In this document: positions 55,349-64,000 of the stretch, one piece after another
Position numbering within the stretch: position 1 is the stretch's first letter
How the letters are laid out: each line of letters opens with the position of its first letter
Origin: Endozoicomonas sp. ISHI1
GTDB lineage: Bacteria; Pseudomonadota; Gammaproteobacteria; Pseudomonadales; Endozoicomonadaceae
Assembly: GCF_024606225.1 (NCBI RefSeq)
Contig: NZ_JAGRPU010000030.1
Location: 1 to 64,000 of the forward strand
Reading direction: 5' to 3'
Length of the DNA: 64,000 bases
Notes under the pieces: model-generated
Databases searched by the model: none
What the model was told of the DNA's origin: nothing
The model's input: the letters and a program-made list of their open reading frames with translations, nothing else
Position numbers and translations under genes: made by a program

Positions 55349-56704
55349 ATGATAAAACAACCATTCTTTGCAGTACTGCTGTTGCTTCTGCCTTTGTCTT
55401 TCACCTGTCAGGCACAACTGTTGACTGAACGCTATATTGTCGAGCTTCAACAGAATGGAGGTTCTCCAGACAAAATCTTTTCTATCAAGCCTGACCGACA
55501 TACATTACCGGGCAATGCTTCAGGCATTAACAACAAAAACGGCTATGCGCGGTCAGGCTTTCTGGCAGATGACCCACCATTGGGACTCGGCGGTTATGGG
55601 GTAAAAACGGACATTATTGAGTCGATTTCATGGCATTTGCTCTATTCAGCCACTCTGCTGGTTGGTTACAAACTGACCCTGACCTTCAGTGACCACTCTC
55701 CGGGCGCCAAAACTGATTCGTGGCTGTTTGCAGGTGTGTTTATCAGCATCGGCTGGCTTTTAACAAGCTATTGGAACCCTGACTCGCCTATTTTCAACCC
55801 GATTGGACAACCAGAGGCGAATCAGGATTACCCGTTTGCGATCAACACTATGATGCTTAGCCCCGAACATAACTCAAAACAAGTTCAGCGATCAGACTCA
55901 TCCGGCCAGCAAGCTTCAGGTTCAACCACCCAACTGACAGGCACTATCATCAGCCATCGGCATTCTGACTCTGGCGGCAGTAACCGAGACCCTGAACAAC
56001 GCCAACATACTTTCGGTTTAAACTGTTACGCAGATAACTGTAATGGCGTTTGTCAATTCCGACAGTCGCAACCGACACCAGAACAAAGCTCAAGACCCGA
56101 TGAAGACTTCGATCAACGGAGCTACCCTTCCCCGGAAGTCAGATTCTCCTTTTCGCTCACCCAGTTAGCGTCAGCCTCGGTAGCAGGGACTTCACAAACA
56201 CAACAAATAACCACACAAACAACGGAAATGCCTCAATTGGCGCACAGAAAACCTCATTGTTCTCAGGCAGGCAAGGTAAGAGCCCTGCCGGCTTACCGAA
56301 AAAGAAGCCACAACAGGCAATTAGCCTGTGACGTACAATTTCGCGATTTATCTGGTCGGCCGCATTCATGCGGGTCAGTCTTCAACAACGCTAATGCTCT
56401 GCTGGCTCATAAAAGTCAATACCACGGCAGGCCACAAATCTGTGACATACCAGAGATCGATGAGAATGGCCGGCAGCGACCCTGCGGTTGGCTCTTCAGA
56501 AATGCCAAAGCCCTGTCGGTTCACAGAAGCTCAAAACACACCAGACAACATATCTGTGAAGAGACCGTGGTAGGGGCGAATGGCCAGCAGCAACCATGCG
56601 GGCGACTCTTTTGGTATGTTCAAGACTTGGCGGAGCATATTAGAGAGTACCACAGACCCAGACCTGTTCATGTGAATCGGAGTAATCGAAGTGCAAGAGG
56701 ATAA
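55349..56704 (+). CDS. Secreted atypical C2H2 zinc-finger protein, array copy 1 (3 fingers)
   Basis: The 451-residue protein has a signal peptide (MIKQPFFAVLLLLLPLSFTC, then QA), a conserved N-terminal block with a hydrophobic segment (ESISWHLLYSATLLVGYKL), a cysteine cluster (NCYADNCNGVC), a Gln/Ser-rich middle and three C-terminal fingers. Each finger follows C-x13-C-x12-H-x4-H, that is, a C2H2 finger with an enlarged first loop (for example PCGWLFRNAKALSVHRSSKH). The first finger is degenerate in its second half. The family seems to be absent from general reference knowledge. Export across the inner membrane is expected; DNA or protein binding is inference. Confidence 0.75.
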   Translation: MIKQPFFAVLLLLLPLSFTCQAQLLTERYIVELQQNGGSPDKIFSIKPDRHTLPGNASGINNKNGYARSGFLADDPPLGLGGYGVKTDIIESISWHLLYSATLLVGYKLTLTFSDHSPGAKTDSWLFAGVFISIGWLLTSYWNPDSPIFNPIGQPEANQDYPFAINTMMLSPEHNSKQVQRSDSSGQQASGSTTQLTGTIISHRHSDSGGSNRDPEQRQHTFGLNCYADNCNGVCQFRQSQPTPEQSSRPDEDFDQRSYPSPEVRFSFSLTQLASASVAGTSQTQQITTQTTEMPQLAHRKPHCSQAGKVRALPAYRKRSHNRQLACDVQFRDLSGRPHSCGSVFNNANALLAHKSQYHGRPQICDIPEIDENGRQRPCGWLFRNAKALSVHRSSKHTRQHICEETVVGANGQQQPCGRLFWYVQDLAEHIREYHRPRPVHVNRSNRSARG

Positions 56705-56877
56705 ACAGCGATTTATCTGACACCCACTCTTTCAAAACCTTTTGGAAGGGTAGCTCAGCTTTGCCCACCGCTTTTGCAACAATTTCTTTGATGAAGTGTG
56801 CGGTTTTAGCGAAGCGGTCCCGGACTATCAAAAGACACCACTCGCCTAAAGAAAGATCTTTGGCAGAAAAATACGCT

Positions 56878-56929
56878 TAATTTCTTGGTCTATTCTTGCA
56901 CTCTTTACACTAGAAAGTGCAAGGATACA
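56878..56929 (+). promoter_or_regulatory. Conserved leader of zinc-finger array copies
   Basis: About 50 bases with TTTCTTGGTCTATTCTTGCA and an AAGGATACA ribosome site just before the ATG. Close relatives lie before copies 3, 4 and 5 (58571, 60520, 62447) and a weaker one before copy 1. Confidence 0.5.
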
Positions 56930-58405
56930 ATGATTAAACATTCACTCTTTGCGGCGCTGCTGTTGCTGTCGTTGTTTGTCACCTGTCGGGCTCAACTGTT
57001 GACAGAACATTATGTTGTCGAGTTTCAGCAGAGTACAGGATCTCCGGACAAAGGCTTCTCCATAAAGCATGACCGGAGCAGATTGTCGGGCGAGCCTTCA
57101 GTCATTGTCGACACCGACGGCTATGGAGGATCCGATTCCCTCACTGATGACAACCCACACCGATCCGGCGTTTTCGGAGTAAGGATATCCACTATTGAAT
57201 CGCTTTCGTGGCAATTGCTCTACGCCACTGGTCTGCTGGTGGGTTATGAACTGATCCTGAAAACCAGAGACGGCCACCCAAGTGCTAACCCTTGTTCGTG
57301 GTTACCTATGGAAGCATTTGCCGCTGTCGGTTTGCTTTTGAAAAGCTACTGGAACCCCGATTCACCGATGTTTAACCCGAGCGGACAACACCCGTTTGCG
57401 ATCACTACCATGATGCTTAGCCCCGGACATGGCTCACAACAAGGCCAGCCACGAAAATCATCCGGCCAGCAAGGCTCAGGGACAACCACCCAACATACAG
57501 GCACTATCACTAGCCTCCAGCATTCTGACTCTGACGACGGTAACGGACACCCTGAACAACAGCAACATACTTTGGGTTTAAATTGTTTCGTAGATAACTG
57601 TCATGGTGCTTGTAAATTACGACAATCACAGGCAACACCCGAGCAAAGTTCTATGCCCAATTTGGACAGTGGAGACCAGTTCACTTTCATAAGCCATGCT
57701 CCTGATCACCATGCAAATGACCAGCACAGCAGAGCAGACCAACAAAAACACAGCACTGTTCACCTTTCCTCGTCAGGCGCTGAGAAAGCACCGTCGTATA
57801 GTGAAAAAAAATACCAAACTGGGCAGGCAACTTGTTTCGCAAAAATAGTCAGGAAGGACGATCAGATGCATTCAGGCACAGAGAAAACACAGTCGTATAA
57901 TGAAAACAAATACCAAACTGGACAGGCAACTTGTTTCGCAACAGTGGTCGGGAAGGACAGCCAGATGCAGTCATACGGGATAGCCTGCAGGGAGTATTAT
58001 CGAGCCATGTCGATGCAAAAAAGAAGAAAGCCCAACCAGAAAATAACCTGTGACGAGACAGTGAGGGAGAAGTATGGCCAGCGTCGGCCATGCAAAAAGG
58101 CCTGCATGAGTGAAAGAGAACTGGAGCTTCACAAAAAAAGAGACCACAGCGGGCAAAAAATCTGTGACGAACCACTCGGGTACGGGGTCTCTGGCCCACC
58201 GTGCCATAGAGTTTTCAGTAATGCTCTCGTGCTGGAACGTCACAAAAGAGACTTCCACTGCATTGGAAGAAGATGTATGGAGATAGTTGTCTCAAAGGAT
58301 GGCAAGCAGCAACCATGCTTAAGGATCTTTAGTCGTGCTGAAGACTTGAGATCTCACAAACAGAAAGCGCATCAATCACAAAGTGAAGATAAGAAGGATA
58401 AATAG
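56930..58405 (+). CDS. Secreted atypical C2H2 zinc-finger protein, array copy 2 (3 fingers plus 2 degenerate)
   Basis: The 491-residue protein starts at ATG 56930 after AAGGATACA; an upstream in-frame start would prepend 15 leader residues. The signal peptide is LFAALLLLSLFVTCRA. The conserved block (ESLSWQLLYATGLLVGYEL) and cysteine cluster (NCFVDNCHGAC) follow. Two decayed finger-like repeats (QTGQATCFAKIVRKDDQM, GQATCFATVVGKDSQM) lack the second cysteine and histidines. Three intact fingers close the protein: PCKKACMSERELELHKKRDH, PCHRVFSNALVLERHKRDFH and PCLRIFSRAEDLRSHKQKAH. Confidence 0.75.
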   Translation: MIKHSLFAALLLLSLFVTCRAQLLTEHYVVEFQQSTGSPDKGFSIKHDRSRLSGEPSVIVDTDGYGGSDSLTDDNPHRSGVFGVRISTIESLSWQLLYATGLLVGYELILKTRDGHPSANPCSWLPMEAFAAVGLLLKSYWNPDSPMFNPSGQHPFAITTMMLSPGHGSQQGQPRKSSGQQGSGTTTQHTGTITSLQHSDSDDGNGHPEQQQHTLGLNCFVDNCHGACKLRQSQATPEQSSMPNLDSGDQFTFISHAPDHHANDQHSRADQQKHSTVHLSSSGAEKAPSYSEKKYQTGQATCFAKIVRKDDQMHSGTEKTQSYNENKYQTGQATCFATVVGKDSQMQSYGIACREYYRAMSMQKRRKPNQKITCDETVREKYGQRRPCKKACMSERELELHKKRDHSGQKICDEPLGYGVSGPPCHRVFSNALVLERHKRDFHCIGRRCMEIVVSKDGKQQPCLRIFSRAEDLRSHKQKAHQSQSEDKKDK

Positions 58406-58624
58406 CGATCAATACCCACCCTTTCATCCAAAGGCACTGCTCGTCTAAAGCGATGGCTGAAATCATTCATCTGTTGCTCGGATGACCAGAGATCACGCTG
58501 TCATTGCTCACCGACGAGTGCACAGTGTTTCAATAGATTTTTCGCAGAAGGTCTTCAACATAAAGATTCGCTTATTTTCTTGGTCTATTCTTGCACCCTT
58601 CAAATCAGAAAATGCAAGGATACA

Positions 58625-60391
58625 ATGATTAAACACTTACTCTTTGCGTTACTGCTATCGTTATCTGCCTCCAGTCAGGCTCAGCTGTTGACAGAACATT
58701 TTATTGTCGAGCTTCAAGAGAGTGCAGATTCTCCAGACAAAAGCTTTTCTTTAAAGCATTACCTGCCCGGATTGCCGGGCAACCCTTCAGTCATTGCCAA
58801 TGACAACGGTTACGCAGGCTCAGACTCCCCCACTGATGACAAACCACAAAGCCCCGGCGTTTACAGAGTAAAAACGACCATTATTGAGTCGATTTCGTGG
58901 CACTTGCTGTGCGCCTCTTCACTGCTGTTGGGTTACGAACCGATCCTGAAAAACAGAGACCACTATTTAAGCTCTGAGTTTTATTCGCAGCTATCTGTGG
59001 AAGCGTTTGCAGCCATTACTCTGATGTTGGGCTCTGGAAATAACCAACAACCACACCAGTCATCAGAATTACCGGGGCGACAAGCCCCACAAGCCACCAC
59101 CCACTCTACAAGTTTTTTCACGAGCCTCCCGTATTCTGGCTTTGGCGGCGATAACGGAGGCCCTCAACAACAATCACATACTTTGGGTTTAAATTGTTTC
59201 GTTCATCCCTGTCATGGCGTTTGTCAATTCCGACCAATAGAGGCAACACCCGAACCAAGCTCATGCCCCCATTCGAACGATGAGCAATGCCTTAGCTGCA
59301 TATTCCATTTTGAGCCTGAAAACGCTACACAGTCTCAGGAAAAATCGCTTTTCGCACTATTGAGTGAACTCAATGACAAACAATTATCATTCTATTACGA
59401 TCAACCATTGAAGCCACAGCCGGATGACCACAGTGGGAACCTGACCAATAGCGGCAACCTTACAGGGGGGGACGCCTCAATCTCAGTGGCTGCAGTGGCC
59501 ACTGACACGCTCGAGAAATTGTCTTCCACCGCTGATAATTTTGAGTTCATTTATGAGACACTCGATCCATGCGGTCTTCTCGAAGAAGCCGGGTTCTCGC
59601 TTGTATCCACAGACACTCTTCCCCTGGTGGAAACCTCAGAAACACAACAAACAACCACTGAGTCACCTCAATCAGGTCAGAGCTATTCTCATCTTTCCCA
59701 GACAGGCACATTACCGACTCTGCCGGATCACAAAAACAAAAACAAAAACAACACCGAGCAAACGACCTGTGACGTGACAGTGAACGGCGAAGATGGCCAG
59801 TCACGGCCATGTGGGAAGTTCTGTAAGAATGCTCGATCCCTGGCATCCCACAAAAACAAAGTCCACAGCGAGCAACGAACCTGCAAGGTAACCGTGATCG
59901 GTGACGATGGCCAGCCAAGGCCATGCGAGTCGGTTTGTAAGAATGCTGGAGCCCTGTCGGTCCACAAAAGCGCATATCACACTGGGCAAAGAACCTGTGA
60001 CAGAACACTGACCGGAGCCGATGGACTGCAGCGACTATGCGGCAAAGTCTGCATTAATGCTAAAGCCCTGTCGGGTCACAAAAGAAAAGATCACACCGGA
60101 GAGCAAACCTGTGACAGAATACTGATCGGAGAGGATGGCCTGCAGAGACCATGCGGCATGGTCTGCATTAATGCTAAAATCCTGGCAAATCACAGAAGAA
60201 TATACCACACCGGAAAACAAACCTGTGACCTGAAAGTAGTTGGGAAGGATGGCCAGCAGCAATCATGCGGGAAGGTGTTCAACAGTATACATGCCCTGAT
60301 GAAGCACAAAATAAGACATCGAAAACGCAAGCCTGATGATTTGAATAAAGACGATAACTTCAGCCCTAAAAAAGGTAAAGTAAATAAGTAA
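58625..60391 (+). CDS. Secreted atypical C2H2 zinc-finger protein, array copy 3 (5 fingers)
   Basis: The 588-residue protein has signal peptide LLFALLLSLSASSQA and conserved blocks (ESISWHLLCASSLLLGYEP; NCFVHPCHGVC). An added CPHSNDEQCLSC cluster lies near residue 215. Five consecutive fingers of 37 residues each follow from about residue 395, joined by linkers such as HTGQRTC and HTGEQTC that mirror the HTGEKP linker of eukaryotic C2H2 arrays. The basic tail KHKIRHRKRKPDD with SPKKGKVNK looks like a bipartite nuclear signal. Finger-to-finger identity is high, so recent internal duplication is likely. Confidence 0.8.
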   Translation: MIKHLLFALLLSLSASSQAQLLTEHFIVELQESADSPDKSFSLKHYLPGLPGNPSVIANDNGYAGSDSPTDDKPQSPGVYRVKTTIIESISWHLLCASSLLLGYEPILKNRDHYLSSEFYSQLSVEAFAAITLMLGSGNNQQPHQSSELPGRQAPQATTHSTSFFTSLPYSGFGGDNGGPQQQSHTLGLNCFVHPCHGVCQFRPIEATPEPSSCPHSNDEQCLSCIFHFEPENATQSQEKSLFALLSELNDKQLSFYYDQPLKPQPDDHSGNLTNSGNLTGGDASISVAAVATDTLEKLSSTADNFEFIYETLDPCGLLEEAGFSLVSTDTLPLVETSETQQTTTESPQSGQSYSHLSQTGTLPTLPDHKNKNKNNTEQTTCDVTVNGEDGQSRPCGKFCKNARSLASHKNKVHSEQRTCKVTVIGDDGQPRPCESVCKNAGALSVHKSAYHTGQRTCDRTLTGADGLQRLCGKVCINAKALSGHKRKDHTGEQTCDRILIGEDGLQRPCGMVCINAKILANHRRIYHTGKQTCDLKVVGKDGQQQSCGKVFNSIHALMKHKIRHRKRKPDDLNKDDNFSPKKGKVNK

Positions 60392-60572
60392 CGATCTGAT
60401 CAGACACTCGCTTTTTAATGAAGGTTTGCGATTTTGCCGGATCGATAAGTGACCATCAAAAGACAATGTTTTTCTAAAGTATGCAGCAGCGTTTCATTGG
60501 TTTTTTTATAATAAAACACACTTATTATCTTGATCTATTCTTCCTCTCTACCCACCAGAATGCAAGAACACT

Positions 60573-62318
60573 ATTATTAAACAACCACCCTTTGCGACAC
60601 TGCTGTTAGTGCTAACGTTGTTGTCTGCCACCTGCGAAGCTCATCAGTTGAGAAGACATTATATTGTTGAGCCTGGACTGAAGAGAGGCCTGACAAACCG
60701 CAGCTTTTCTATAGAGACTGACCAGCATGCACCGCCGGACAAACCGCCAGATATTATCAATACAAACGGCTATGAAGGATCAGATTCACTGCCTGATGAC
60801 AAACCACAGAGACCCAGCTGTTATGGGATAAAATCGACCCTGATTGAATCGATTGCGTGGCAATGGCTTTATGCCTCTCGTCTGCTGGTTGATTACAAAC
60901 TGATCCTGACCACCAGCGACGCCACTCTATGCTACAGCCCCTGTTCATGGGTACCTGTAAAAGTTGTTGTCGTTTTACGTTGGCTTTTAAAGAGCTATTG
61001 GAATCCCGATTCACTGTTGTTTGACCCGATGAAACGGCAGATGGCGAGTCAGGATCACCCGTTTGCGATCACCGCTATGATGCACAGCCCCGGACATGTC
61101 CAAAAACAAGGCCAGCCATCTGAATCATCGGGGCAGCAAGTCCCACAAGCGCCGCCCCAACCTACAAGCTCTTTCACTAGCTCCCTGTATTGTGGCTCTG
61201 TCGGCGGTAATAGAGGCTCTCAACAACACCAGCATACTTTGGGTTTGGATTGTTTCGTCCATCCCTGTAATGGCGTTTGCAGTTTACGACTATCATCTGG
61301 TAGCAGAGAGTTTGCTGAATGGCCTCTGAATTCCTTAGAAAGCTCATGCCCCCACTTGGCATATGGCCACTGCATTAGCTGCATAGATAACTTTGATTTT
61401 GTAAACACTTCGCTCTCCAAAACAATGGATGGCCCGCCTGTCAATCAGCGCCAATGGTCTGGCCAACTATTCTTGGACGGGGTCGCGGTCGCCCTAGACG
61501 GGGTCGCCTTATCCGGGGTCACCTCATACTCAGTGACTGCAGGGGCAGCCTCTACAGCTGAAGCTACCTGGCAAAAAACCTGTGACATGACAGTGGTCGG
61601 GGAGGATGGTCACCAGCGACCATGCGGTAAGATCTTCAGGAATACTCGTTTATTCACGGTTCACAAAAACCGATACCACTGCGAGCCAAAAATCTGTGGC
61701 GAGGTAATGATCGGTGATAATGGCCAGCCTCAGCCATGCCGAAAGGTCTGCAAAAATGCCAAAGCTCTGTCGGATCACAAAAGCAGGGCACACTGCGGGC
61801 CAAAAACCTGTGATGTAATCGTATTCGGAGAGGATGGCCAACAGCGACCATGTGGGACAATCTGCAGGAATCCCGGAGCCTTGTCGGGTCACAAAAGCTC
61901 ATACCACACTGGGAAAAAAAGCTGTGATTTAACAGTGATCGGGGGGGATGGCCAACCGAGGCCATGCGGCAAGGTCTTCAAGAATGCCGGATCCCTGTCG
62001 AGTCACAAAAGCATATACCACACTGGGCAAAAAACCTGTGACGCAGCAGTGATTGGAGAGGATGGTCAGTCGAGGCCATGCGGTTCAATCTGCAAGGATG
62101 CCGGGGCCCTGTCGGTTCACAAAAGGGCATTCCACAGCGGGCAAAAAAACTGTGATCTCAGAGTGATCGGGGAGGATGGCCAGCAGCAACCATGCGGAAA
62201 ACTCTGCAAGAATGCTAAAGACCTTTCTCAGCACAAAAGAAGACACCGAAAGCGTAAGCCTGTTGATAAAAATCGAGACGATGATTTGAGTCCTCAAAAA
62301 AGTAAAGTGAATAAGTAA
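60573..62318 (+). CDS. Secreted atypical C2H2 zinc-finger protein, array copy 4 (6 fingers, start codon changed to ATT)
   Basis: Where other copies have ATGATTAAAC this one has ATTATTAAAC at 60573. From there the frame encodes a normal signal peptide (IKQPPFATLLLVLTLLSATC) and continues uninterrupted for 581 codons. A GTG at 60609 would cut the signal in half. So either ATT is used, as in infC, or the gene is silenced. The protein has the conserved block (ESIAWQWLYASRLLVDYKL), cysteine clusters (DCFVHPCNGVC; CPHLAYGHCISC) and six fingers from about residue 335, ending in the basic tail RRHRKRKPVDKN with SPQKSKVNK. Confidence 0.7.
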   Translation: MIKQPPFATLLLVLTLLSATCEAHQLRRHYIVEPGLKRGLTNRSFSIETDQHAPPDKPPDIINTNGYEGSDSLPDDKPQRPSCYGIKSTLIESIAWQWLYASRLLVDYKLILTTSDATLCYSPCSWVPVKVVVVLRWLLKSYWNPDSLLFDPMKRQMASQDHPFAITAMMHSPGHVQKQGQPSESSGQQVPQAPPQPTSSFTSSLYCGSVGGNRGSQQHQHTLGLDCFVHPCNGVCSLRLSSGSREFAEWPLNSLESSCPHLAYGHCISCIDNFDFVNTSLSKTMDGPPVNQRQWSGQLFLDGVAVALDGVALSGVTSYSVTAGAASTAEATWQKTCDMTVVGEDGHQRPCGKIFRNTRLFTVHKNRYHCEPKICGEVMIGDNGQPQPCRKVCKNAKALSDHKSRAHCGPKTCDVIVFGEDGQQRPCGTICRNPGALSGHKSSYHTGKKSCDLTVIGGDGQPRPCGKVFKNAGSLSSHKSIYHTGQKTCDAAVIGEDGQSRPCGSICKDAGALSVHKRAFHSGQKNCDLRVIGEDGQQQPCGKLCKNAKDLSQHKRRHRKRKPVDKNRDDDLSPQKSKVNK

Positions 62319-62501
62319 CGATCTGATCAGACACCCGTTATTTCAGGAGGGGTTAGCAATTTTTTGCGGAGCGATAAGGGGTAATCAAAAGACAATGTTA
62401 ACCTAAAGAGATGCTACGGCTATTCAGTGGGTTTTACACGAAAAATAGACTTATTATCCTGATCTATCCCTCCTCTCTAGTCACCAGAATGCAAGGATAG
62501 A

Positions 62502-64000
62502 ATTATTAAACATTCACCCTTTGTGACACCTCTGCTGCTCCTGTTGTCCGTCATCTGCCAGGCCGAAGTGTTGACAGAACGTTATATTGTCATGCCTGAA
62601 CAGAAAACAACTTCTCCAAACCAGAGTTTTTCTATAAAGTATGGCCGCTATACACTGTCAGACAGAGCATCAGATATTACCGACACAAACGGCTATTCAG
62701 AATCAGGTTCGCCAACTGATGACAAACGACAGAGAGCTTGCGATTACAGGACAAAAACGCCCCCTATTGAATCAATTTCGTGGCAGTGGCTTTGCGCCAC
62801 TGACCTGCTGTTTGCTTACGAACTGATTCTGCCCCCCAGAGATGGCCCACTATGCGCCACTCCTTATTCATGGGTACCTCTCCAGGCGGTTGTCACTGTC
62901 AGTTGGCTTCTGAAAAACTATTGGAACTCCGATTCACCACTGTTTAACCCCACTGAACAACTTAGCCTGACTGATCGACAAGAGATGAGTCAGAATCAAC
63001 CATTTGCGGGCATTATTCTAATGCCTGGCTCTGGACAAGCCCGAGCATCAGGCCAACCATCAGAATCATCCGATCGGGAAGCTCCAAAAGCCAACAGTCA
63101 CCTTACCGTCTCTTTCACCAGTCCCCCGGATTTTGGCTCTGGCGGCGATAATAGCGGCCCTCTACCACACCAACATACTTTGGATATTAATTGTTTCGTG
63201 CATCCCTGTCATGGCGTTTGTAGTTTCCGACTATCATTCGATAGCAATGAACCCGCTGAATGGCCACTGAATTACGGGCAGAGTTCATGCCCGCATTTGG
63301 CCAGTGGATACTGTTTTAGTTGCATGGGTCATTATGCTCCTTTACTCAATGCACGCTCCCAACCATACCCATCGCTGGATCTCCCTGATATTCAATTTCA
63401 ATGCAATTCCAGAGAAGTATCTGAGCCACAACCATACGGCATTAACGTGAACAGAGACAATAGCTGCCACTCTGTAGACAGGGTTCCCTCAGAATCAATG
63501 AGAACAGGAGACCCCTTTACAACTGATGCTAACGGGCAAAAAACCTGTAAAGTGATAGTGATTTGGGAGGATGGACAGCCGCGACCATGCGGAAAGATCT
63601 GCAGGAGTGCTCAAATCCTTTCGGTTCACAAAAGCAGATACCATACCGGACAAAAAACCTGTGAAGTGTCAGTGATCGGCGAGGATGGCAAGCCGCGACC
63701 ATGCGGAAAGATCTGCAGGAATGGTCAAGTCTTGACGGATCACAAAAGAAATGAACACAGCGGGCAACAAACCTGTGGCGTAACCGTGATCGGGAAGGAT
63801 GGCCAACAGCGACCATGCAGGACAACCTGCAAAAATGCTAAAGCTTTATCAAATCACAAAACCAGAATCCACAGCAGGCAAAAAGCCTGTGACGTGAACG
63901 TGGTCGGAGAGGATGGTCAGCAGCAACCATGCGGGAAACTATGCCAAAATAATGGAGACCTGATTAATCACAAAAGGAATGTCCACAGCGGGCAACGAAC
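62502..64000 (+). CDS. Secreted atypical C2H2 zinc-finger protein, array copy 5 (5 or more fingers, runs off window, ATT start)
   Basis: An open frame of 499 codons from an ATT at 62502 to the window end. The leader and AAGGATAGA ribosome site are intact, but the start is ATT, as in copy 4. The signal peptide is SPFVTPLLLLLSVICQA. Conserved blocks (ESISWQWLCATDLLFAYEL; NCFVHPCHGVCSFRL; CPHLASGYCFSC) and at least five fingers from about residue 345 follow (PCGKICRSAQILSVHKSRYH, PCGKICRNGQVLTDHKRNEH, PCRTTCKNAKALSNHKTRIH, PCGKLCQNNGDLINHKRNVH are four of them). The next finger is starting at the edge. No internal stop was found in the whole stretch. Confidence 0.75.
   Translation, partial: MIKHSPFVTPLLLLLSVICQAEVLTERYIVMPEQKTTSPNQSFSIKYGRYTLSDRASDITDTNGYSESGSPTDDKRQRACDYRTKTPPIESISWQWLCATDLLFAYELILPPRDGPLCATPYSWVPLQAVVTVSWLLKNYWNSDSPLFNPTEQLSLTDRQEMSQNQPFAGIILMPGSGQARASGQPSESSDREAPKANSHLTVSFTSPPDFGSGGDNSGPLPHQHTLDINCFVHPCHGVCSFRLSFDSNEPAEWPLNYGQSSCPHLASGYCFSCMGHYAPLLNARSQPYPSLDLPDIQFQCNSREVSEPQPYGINVNRDNSCHSVDRVPSESMRTGDPFTTDANGQKTCKVIVIWEDGQPRPCGKICRSAQILSVHKSRYHTGQKTCEVSVIGEDGKPRPCGKICRNGQVLTDHKRNEHSGQQTCGVTVIGKDGQQRPCRTTCKNAKALSNHKTRIHSRQKACDVNVVGEDGQQQPCGKLCQNNGDLINHKRNVHSGQR

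Noticed and set aside
61560-64000. Regular ~111-base repeats resembling a CRISPR array
   Set aside because: The period is a coding repeat of 37 codons, the repeats are imperfect and in frame, and no spacers or cas genes exist.
1-64000. tRNA, rRNA or riboswitch
   Set aside because: No cloverleaf with a CCA end, rRNA segment or known riboswitch core was recognised on either strand by eye.

Overview
The window looks like a chromosomal segment of a marine, animal-associated gammaproteobacterium of the Endozoicomonas type. This is inferred from two things: a standard gammaproteobacterial cell-elongation/lipoate cluster, and an unusual density of eukaryote-like secreted or effector-like proteins (F-box/WD40, C2H2-like zinc fingers, a death-like domain, an erlin-like fragment). 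No rRNA, tRNA or CRISPR array was seen.

Layout. 1-86: start of an IS607-type serine recombinase running off the left edge. 303-13265: tandem array of six F-box + WD40-repeat genes on the plus strand, with one relic copy and one DUF29 gene inside. Five short decayed copies of the 3' end of lipA lie before or between them. 13280-24708: minus-strand core cluster proA, rsfS, rlmH, mrdA, rodA, mltB, rlpA, dacA, ybeD-like, lipB, lipA (nadD is absent from its usual place, and a decayed transposase-like ORF sits between rodA and mltB). 25112-28830: a frameshifted small secreted gene, a response-regulator/PAS/histidine-kinase hybrid, an RmlD-like reductase lacking the catalytic Tyr/Lys pair, and a small ORF overlapping a second DUF29 gene. 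28890-37508: three large secreted paralogues with a CxxC...CxxC zinc ribbon; only the third keeps a C-terminal death-like domain. The first two are separated by a decayed copy of the 3' end of the RmlD-like gene. 37732-38262: broken IS4-like transposase. 38485-44432: ferredoxin-NADP reductase, S15-type hydrolase, DedA-PAP2 fusion, trmH, polysaccharide deacetylase. 44492-51648: accessory block with a truncated erlin/SPFH fragment, an IS1182-like relic, an AAGC repeat, a lipoprotein cytochrome c, and several unknown proteins including a paralogous pair. 51641-55140: ubiX, mpl and a PPi-type phosphofructokinase. 55349-64000: tandem array of five secreted proteins with growing arrays of atypical C2H2 zinc fingers; the last runs off the right edge.

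How it fits together. The core genes make and remodel the sidewall peptidoglycan (mrdA, rodA, mltB, rlpA, dacA, mpl) and lipoylate proteins (lipA, lipB). Between these core blocks are three independent tandem families with eukaryotic domain architectures. Two of them carried along the 3' tail of the adjacent core gene each time they duplicated, so the order of events can still be read. My inference is that these are host-directed proteins being amplified and diversified: F-box/WD40 proteins resemble substrate receptors of host SCF ubiquitin ligases, the zinc-finger proteins carry Sec signals and some have basic nuclear-signal-like tails, and the death-like domain suggests contact with host cell-death or immune adaptors. 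None of this is proven by sequence alone.
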